A DNA stretch of 64,000 nucleotides from Antedon bifida (lineage: Eukaryota; Echinodermata; Crinoidea; Comatulida; Antedonidae). Below, in pieces: positions 52,201 through 61,200 of this stretch. Each line of letters starts with the position of its first letter. Positions within the stretch are counted from its first letter, which is position 1. The position numbers and the translations under genes were made by a program. A model generated the notes under the pieces. That model was given only the letters and a program-made list of their open reading frames with translations. It was not told where the DNA came from and made no database searches. Location of the stretch: assembly GCA_963402885.1 (NCBI GenBank), contig OY727098.1:13068717-13132716 (forward strand), read 5' to 3'.

Positions 52201-55200
52201 CATAATACATATTGTAGTTTAATACTGGCTTAAATATGATTGTTTTATATAAACTGTATTTTAAAAAATGACAATAGAACTTCATTTTGCAATAGTACCT
52301 AATTTGGCGCCTTTAGAAGCCAAATTAAGTGCGGTACCTCATTTGGCAGCGGTACCTCATTTGGCGTGACAGGCCCACACTACAAAAACAGATCATCAAT
52401 CCTTTTCCATGTGTGCTCTGAACATGTGTGTTTGGCCTTTCACGCATCAGTGCACCTCATTAGCATACTTAATCAAGATGTTAAATTCTATGTGAACGTG
52501 GCTATAATAAGCCCAATTATTTTGTTGTAGGTGTTACGGACACGTGTTATAATTCAATTAATTATGTGTCGAATAAAAATTCCCACCAAATTACGATGTG
52601 CTCGGTATTCTCCAGTATTAAAAAACAATTACCAAGCTATAATTATAATTTTAATATATTTGCGTCTGACATTGTTATGTTAGGCCTACCTCCTCGATGA
52701 CCTAATTTATTAATACTGATAAAGTACACATTTTACGTTTAGAGTACATTAATGTTACTCTAAAAAAAGTTACATACTGTGGCCTAACTAAATATAATTA
52801 TAAACTAGACATGAAACTCGTCACTTTGACGAGTTAGTTATCCGCACCACGACAAACGCCATGTGCACGTCATACGTTGGAATATTGCACACAGATAAAG
52901 ATTATGGCATTATGACAAGAACTGAAAAATATGATATGCTGTTAGTGCTGAATTCTGTCAATTTTGTGTCATATAGTATATACATGCAAACAGTATAATC
53001 TGTATACATATTACATACAGTGTAGAATAGGTGAAATTACGGGACCCGCCATTTATTCCAATTTTTAACATGGCGACGGTATCAAAATGAAACACTTAGA
53101 TAGCAATTTCAGAAGAAAATTATCTCAGGAACAACATATTAACGTGTAGAAGAAATTTGAATACGTAAAATATAGATGCGCACCCTCTTAAATGTGATGA
53201 ACTATTACGCAAAATATGAAAATACGACTTTTTTTATTCAACTGGCCATATGATGACGTCACAACATCCGATTGGCAAAATGTTTACATGAATTCGTATC
53301 TAAAATCCAATAGCTTCCAGAAAACGTTTTAATCGTGATTATCACATTTTATTCTTACGAGCTATTACAGATTAAAATTTACTGTAAAGATGAAATTAAT
53401 GACCCACGTAATTAAAATGTTTAGGCATGATGACGTCATAAAAATTAAAATATTTTTATCTCATGCTAAAGAAAGTTGATTGACCTACACAATATATAAA
53501 TGTAGGAGAAAAAGGAATACAGATAAGCGTGATGCGCTCCATTGAATGTGATGAGCAATAACGAAAGAGACAAAAATCCTATATTTTACATTTGTGTGGC
53601 CATACGATGACGTCACAATGTTTTTTTAGCCTTATCGATGCATGATCCGATATCTACAACTCATCAACTTCTAGATTTTGTAATAAAAATAAACGGTTCA
53701 CGGTTTACTTTAGAAACTATGACTGTTTAAAAAAAGACATAATTTTGACGATTTTTTAAGCTTTTTCATAAAAAACGCGCACAAATTGTCTAATTCAACG
53801 TGTTCGTATGGCGTTATTTAAACTGGAAAAGGTCTAAATTGTTTTCAAAATTACTAGTAAAGGCTTGAAAAATATAATTCAAGAGAAAAAAATATGTTTT
53901 TAACGCTACGTGCGCACCGCGTGCGTAAAAAATTGCGCGCCCGTGGGAATTTTTGACATGCTCAAAATGACAAAAAACGCATAAAAAGTTGATTAGCAAT
54001 TAATTTTGCGCATTTTGAAATTTTAAATGCGCGTGCGCGCGTAACTTCTTGTGAAACATTTTTAATCCGTAGTAATCCGTAGAAAGTTTGCCCCTGATAT
54101 GACTTAAATTTTGTCAAAGTGTCAATACTAAATGACTTTTGGTTTTTAATCTATGATCAATCATTGAAATTCATATAATTGCGCGTAAGTCACGTTGCGC
54201 AACTATGACGTCATTCAAAAATAGGAGGTGCACAACTTCACGTAAATGCCCATATGTTGTCAAAGTTATGAAATGTTATGTTTACACATTTTAGAGAAAC
54301 GCGACTCACAAAAAGGAAGGAAGGAAAGAAGAATAATACAGAAAAAAACTATTGATCCCATACAATAACAAGGAGTTATCCGCTCTACCAAGCGGATAAC
54401 TAATTATCCGCTCTACCAAGCGGATAACTAATTATAAGTACAGTTTGACCTCTGCCAAGGAGGTATATGTAATCGGTAGCGAGTGTTTGTTTGTTTGTTT
54501 GTTTGTTAGTTAACAGGATTACTCAAAAAGTAATTACTTTTCCACAATGAATATACAGATAGATATGTGGTCAAGGACCATTCCATTAAATTTTGGGACC
54601 ATAGTCCCAATTCTGGACCACTTTTTTAGTATACTTTTCAGACCTGCTAATGTTAAAAGATAGGACAGAATTTTTCAAAAGTTGGCGAGCAGTCTTAAAG
54701 TAACAAGTAAACTGAAATTGCATTTTCTCAAGAATTTTTGTACAAGAGGCAAGAGTTATAATTTGTGATTTGTAATTTTAAAACATAATTTGATTTAATG
54801 TGCACATTTTTTGATGCGAGTAGTTTAAAAAACTTATTTCTTTTCAAATTCACTCGTTTGATTTTCGCGTTGCTGTTCTATTGTTAGTCAACTGAAGCTA
54901 TTGTTAATTGAAAGGCTTGTTACATAACCATTACACCAAACTCGCATACACATGCTTGTAGTGAAATTAGCCTAAATGACAAACAGCATTAAGACACACA
55001 CAAATATATATTTTATTTTTTTTTAACCGGAGAAATCTTATGTAGGAAAATGTTTACAGTATGCGGAGGTATGCACTCTCGGAGTGGCTTTCTAGTTTTT
55101 ATTGAAATCAATAATGATAGTTTTTATACTGTTTTAGTACAGTAAAGTGTATTATTAATAATATTAGGCTATAAATAATTACAATAGCCCGGTGGAAAGA

Positions 55201-58200
55201 ACTCGGATAACATCAACCAAATCCCTCCATGGATAAACACAGGTCTAAGAGAAAGACATGTGCCTTAAAAAATGACATTTTGTATACATATAGTATAAGA
55301 TTATAATATTCGCTAATGTTAACAGTACATAATTATTTAAACGTTAAATATTTTTTAGGGAATGTAGGCTCCGTCTGTGTCTTTTATTTTATATGCAAAA
55401 AACTACGTAAAACAATTTATTAATAAACTATTACTGTTTACTATTAGTATTACAATGAACATTTGATTAATAAGCCCGGAAAAGCAATACCAGCATTATC
55501 CATTATAAAATTGCATTATATTCCAAATATGTTGTTAAAAATTAGGACATATTGTAACAATGATGATGTACGTGCTGCTGCATATACATCGTATGTTTGT
55601 ATACGTATTCAGTGTACTTGTCTTGTCTTGTTTAATTTAAAATTCAATAAATGGTTGATATGAGGATATTTTAGGTATAATAAGATTGTTTTATAACTGC
55701 TAGAAGGCCGAGCTGCGCCTTCTAGCAGCTGTTTCCTCACAACTGCTACATGTTTCTGCGGACCAGGGATTTTCCTTTTTAAAAAAACGCACTAAATCAT
55801 GGACAAAATGTGGCGTCTTCTTATTTACCAAAATACCTGCATGTGAAACCGTGAAGTCACTTCATAATCATATTGGCGATGAGGATCGTTTTTTATTTGA
55901 GTATTTGTTATTTCTTAATTTTGAAAAGCATAGTCATAACCACAATAATATTAAATAACAATAGACATACTTGTCAATAAAAGCAATTGATCAATAAATA
56001 TAACTCATTATCTTACATAATGCTTTGTTTTAACTAATCTATACGATAGGCCTAAATCTACATATCACATTTATTTTTATCCTAGAACTACTAAAGCAAA
56101 TATGAACTGGTAGCCACTTTTAAACATCATAGAAAGATTCGTAATTATGTATATAATAGGAAATAAACATTATTTATAATGTATATAACATTTAACGCGA
56201 CCAAAATAAAACGGAATCGATATCAACGCAACCGATATGACTCAAAAATATCATACCGAAATAAAACTGGGAATACTAGGCCTATATACTACTCTTTGTC
56301 TAGTCTAGGCTAGCTAGTCTTATAAGATATTTTCCATACTTAAAACAACAAATAAATAAAAAACGATATTTGAATTTAAAACTATTTTAACGTAATAGTG
56401 AGGTTAAAAGATGTCAAAAAATAGGGTCCTGTGTGCAATTTGTGATGAAAGTTGTCAACTTATCTAAAAATCTCTAGTGGGTACATCAAAATAAACAAGA
56501 AAAATGTTGTTGCCCAATCTGTAACCCCGTGGGGGCTCTTACTTATATGGGCCTTTACAAGATGGCGGCCAAAATATTCAAATAGCTTATATCTTCGTAA
56601 TGGCTGGTGTTACAGGTTTCATTTTTGTGTCAACTAATTTACAACATATATTCAAAATTCAAAATTCAATAGACATTTATTTACAAAATCTGAATACATA
56701 GGAAAACAAGAAACAGGATTGTACAGAATTATAAAAATATGTTTCAGAAAATGAAGGCAAGAGCCCTCAAAGATGTTGGTAAACATCTTGTGTTGGGCGA
56801 GCCTTAACACAAATAAAAAAGAAAAGAAATGCATTGAAGAAAATAATAATAAATTTCGTAATCTAAAATATGAATAACAGAAGAAAAAAAAATCTGTTGG
56901 TACTGCAGATCGAGACATGACTGATTAATAAACATTTAATAGTAGAAAAGGTGTATTTTTTTAATTTTGAGGTAAGTATCTTAGGGGAAGCAGATTTTAA
57001 AATGGAGGGTGGTAGGTTGTTCCATAGGGTGGGTCCAGAGTATCGAATGTTATGTTGGAAAGAATTTGTTCTATGGGAAGGTATAGATAATTTATTTTTA
57101 GTACGTGTGTGATGGGAATGAAAGAAGGAATTGGAAGTAAATAGATAACAAAGATGGTAAGGAAGGATGTTTTTATATATATATATTTATATTCACTCTA
57201 ATACAACATTATGTGTCAACATGGAAAGGAATTCAGCAGTGTCTCCTCGTTCAGTTCATTGACACAGTCACGTGGTCTGGCTTGTTGGACGGCTTTAATT
57301 GTTGGCATCTCTTTGTGTAGACTGTAGAGCAGGTACCAAGATCTATATTAGAAACTGACTCAACTCTTTGTTTTGCCCTCAAATGACTCGGATACAGGTT
57401 TCTAATAGCCAATATAGGACTGTAAATCACACCTGTATCACTCCCCTTTAAAGCATGCAAATTATTTGTACAAGTTACATGAAATATGCAAATTAAGGGG
57501 TGAAATTACAGGTTCCTATATATCGAAAACCACTAAGGCTAGAGAGTTGATTTGTTCAAAACTTGTTCAGAATGTAGATATTTATATTTGCTCTAATGAA
57601 ACATTTTACGGAAAAATGACCAGAAATACAACAATTGACCCTCGACCCCATTTCATCAATGTTTGCATACATAATGTGACTAATATGTCTGTAGAGACTT
57701 TGTTTTGGACTCAAATGACTTGGATACATGTTTCCTATAGTAGGCATAGGACCGCTTTGTAATTCCCAAAATCACATCTTTGTCACACACCTCGAAGATA
57801 TGCAAATTATTAGTACAAGTTATGTGTTCTTTGATTTATATAGTGCTTATACAATCAAAAGATTGTCCCAAAGCGCTGAGAGAAAAAACAGAAAGAAATT
57901 ACAAAGAAAAAAGATGGGTTTTCAAGAGTGTTTTGAAAACTATAATAGAGGATGCATTTTTAATAGGATCAGGAAGATTGTTCCACAGTTTAGGAGCTGC
58001 AAAAGCGCAAACTGAAGATCTACGTATAATTAAATTGGAAATTATGATGGGGATTTGTCGTGAACAGATTTATATGTAATTAACATTAGTTTGAAAATAA
58101 TTTGTTGTTTATTTGGAAGCCAGTGAAGTTTAAATAATATTGGTGTAATATACGGACACAAGTTGAGTTGCAGTATTTAAAAGAAGTTGTAGTTTATAAA

Positions 58201-61200
58201 GTTCTTTATTTGGTAGACCAAACAAAATGGCATATTTGCAGTAGTCTAACCGTGATGTTATGAGTGCATGGACAAATTTTATAAGCGAGGAGTGGGTTAA
58301 GGATTTGCGTATTGAACATTTACTAATGTTGTTGATATGTCTGGACATAGTCATTGCTGAGTCAAATACAACTCCGATATTTCAAACCAACGATAGTGTG
58401 ATTGGGATGTTGCCAATGCTGATGTTTCTAGCAATAGGCAAATTCTTGGAGTGTTTTGAATGAAGAAATAAGACTTCTGTTTTACCAGGGTTAAAACAGA
58501 GCATGTTTTTAGTTAGCCAATCCTGAACATCAACAACACAAGCTTCGATAACCGACTTCGCCACATTAAACTCTGCTGGATTGAAGCTGGTGTACAGTTG
58601 CGTGTCATCTGCGTACACATGATATTGGACACAATGTCTCCTAATGATATCACTCAAGGGCGAGATGTAAACTAAAAACAATACTGGACCCAGTATTGAT
58701 CCTTGAGGAACACCGCATTTCAGGTCGATAGAGGTGGATTTGACATTACCAATCTGGACCTGCTGCTTCCTAGAAGACAAATATGACTTGATCCAAGTCA
58801 GAGCAGATCCACGGATACCAATAGACGAGAGTCTTGCAATAAGAATAGAATGATCAATGGTATCAAAAGCTGCCGAAAGGTCGAGGTACACAGACAAAAC
58901 ACAATTACCTTTATCCAGAGCTAAAATAATATCATTATGCACCTTAAGAATGGCTGACTCTGTACTGTGGTGCTTTCTGTATGCTGATTGAAGAGTGTCG
59001 AACGGATTATTGTCGTCAAGAAAATGTATGAGATCTAAAGCGACGCATTTCTCAAGGATTTTGGACAAGAAAGCGACATTAGAAATAGGTCGAAAATTTT
59101 CCATGGAAGTATGATCCAATGAAGGCTTCTTTAAAATAGGTGTAACTAGACCCAACTTTAAATCATCAGGAAAAGTACCAGTTGATAAAGATTATATTAA
59201 CAATAACTAGATGGTTCTCGAATACACAGTAATTTCAGCTTTTTTTTTTAATGTACGTTCTGCAGGACTATAATAGTTATTGTCGTTTACAGAAATGAAT
59301 AAATAGACACGATGATTTATGTAGTCAACTAAAATTAGCACCCTGGGAATTACTTCCGAAATAGAAACATGTCACAAAACAAGTCCAAATTTTTATTGGA
59401 CTCATTTAAACAATGTTTTGTCTGTAACATTAGGGTTGAGGGATGGGGAAGAGGATATGGGTCAAAGAAGAACAATTATCTACTTTATCTACTCAGTAAC
59501 GAAATATGTTTTTCATGTTTTATAGGCCTATAAATAATATACCACTTGATACAGTATCACATTTTAGCGATTTAATACTTTGTTAAAACTGTCACTGTCA
59601 TAGTCGTTTGAAATAGCATAGTACATGTAACTTTGATTGAAAAACATTTGGTAATGCGGTACTCTGAAAATTCCTTGATAGTGCATGTGTTGTGTACTGT
59701 GTTTTGGTGGTCTGTTAACCTCAGATATATAACCTACAGTCGAGTAAATAACTCAATGTAATTTAGTATACAATGATTGCAGTAATCACCGTGTCTATAA
59801 CGCAAATCAATAAAACGCCAAATACGCCACACATTTTTTTCGCCCGTGTACATTCAAGACATTTCATGTTTATTTTATGCTTATGAAATAATAAAAGAAC
59901 ACCATGTTTCTTGTTTATTTTTATCGTTTATACTGCATACAATTATTATATAAAAACCTTCATAATATATCACGCTAACGCTTGCACACACGGACCAGGG
60001 CGGTATAATAAACTGAAATGAAAAATGGTGTATTTATGACGTCAGCATTCACACGAGAGGGAGGAGCGAGCATGCAGCAAGCTGGACAACGTGACGTAGG
60101 AGTGCGTGTGTTTTGAAAATAACTCAGTTGTGGGTATTTTCCGAAGATTTTAAATCACGTTTTCTTTTCTTGAATTCATAATAAATAATAATTAAACTCT
60201 TAGCTCTTTCACTATAATGCTAACCCAGCTCTAGGCCTACTCTTCTTAATCTTAATTAAAAGAGTCAGATGCGTCGAATCCACTTCTAGCGACGGTCGCA
60301 GGTAGGTTGCATTTTTTTTTTTTAAGAATTAACGGTGTTGATATTCTGCATTCTGCAGTGAATTTACAGCATTTAAGTGGTACCTTCGATAAAACTCTGA
60401 TACCACCACCTCTCTTACCCAGATATTTTAACTAAAAAAAAGAAAAAATTTTACGGTATATACTAATCTGCACTGTTCTTTATTTGATTATTACTGTATT
60501 ATCTGCAATATTGCACAATTATTCACTATACAGTAGTATTTACATTAAAAATCTACAAAAATATATTAAATTTTGGAAAATACAAATACAATGCTAACTA
60601 AAAAAGAATATTAAAAATGTTTACAGTATATATTAAACGTTGTCTGCAGTGCTCCTCATTTGATTGTTTTAGGCAGTAATATTGCACAACCATTCATTAT
60701 TTTTTAAATTTGATTTTTCACAGGAGGAATTTAATGTGTTTATAGTATAGGGAATCGTTGAATTTTTATATCGGTTAAGTTCTTATTTTAGGTAATGTAA
60801 ATCTATTGGGGTTACGTAATCTAGATATATTAGGTCTTTCAGCAGGCAGCATATTACGATGCCTCTCTGACTTAAGAATACCTTCTCCAAATTTTAATGT
60901 TAATTTTTCTCTACGTTCAGCAAGGCTGGTAATTTTAAGTTGAGTAAGGGCCGTATCATAGCTCTCATTGTCCTGGCCAAGTATAATTACGCATGCTCAC
61001 CTTTGCAACCTCTCAATTTCATTAGCCTGATGTTTTGTAATGCTAGAGTGCCAAACAACACATGCATACTCAGTCAGTGGTCGAATATAGAGTTGATAAA
61101 TACTTATCATGTCACCAAAGGTGCACTATAGCCTCTCAATGCATATAAAGAAGAAACATTCTTCTACTTGCTCTAGAAATAATACTTTTGATTTGGATAT

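Larger units (their letters stand above)
47938..52375. mobile_element. 4.4-kb TIR element with GCCAAATGAGGT subterminal repeats
   Basis: The left end GGCCTTGTAACGCCAAATGA and the reversed right end GGCCTGTCACGCCAAATGAG are followed on both sides by further GCCAAATGAGGT units and CACTTAATTTGGC, giving TIRs of about 100 bp. The interior holds a 17-bp inverted pair CGTTTTAGCGCCAAAGG (48289) / CCTTTAGCGCTAAAACG (48379), a 160-bp minisatellite and a nested piggyBac-like MITE. It has no ORF above 90 codons. A target duplication could not be fixed by eye. Confidence 0.65.

Noticed and set aside
42300..52510. One giant element bounded by GCACGTTCACATA at 42302 and its reverse near 52495
   Set aside because: The interval contains an intact AGL exon, and the match is only a short stretch.
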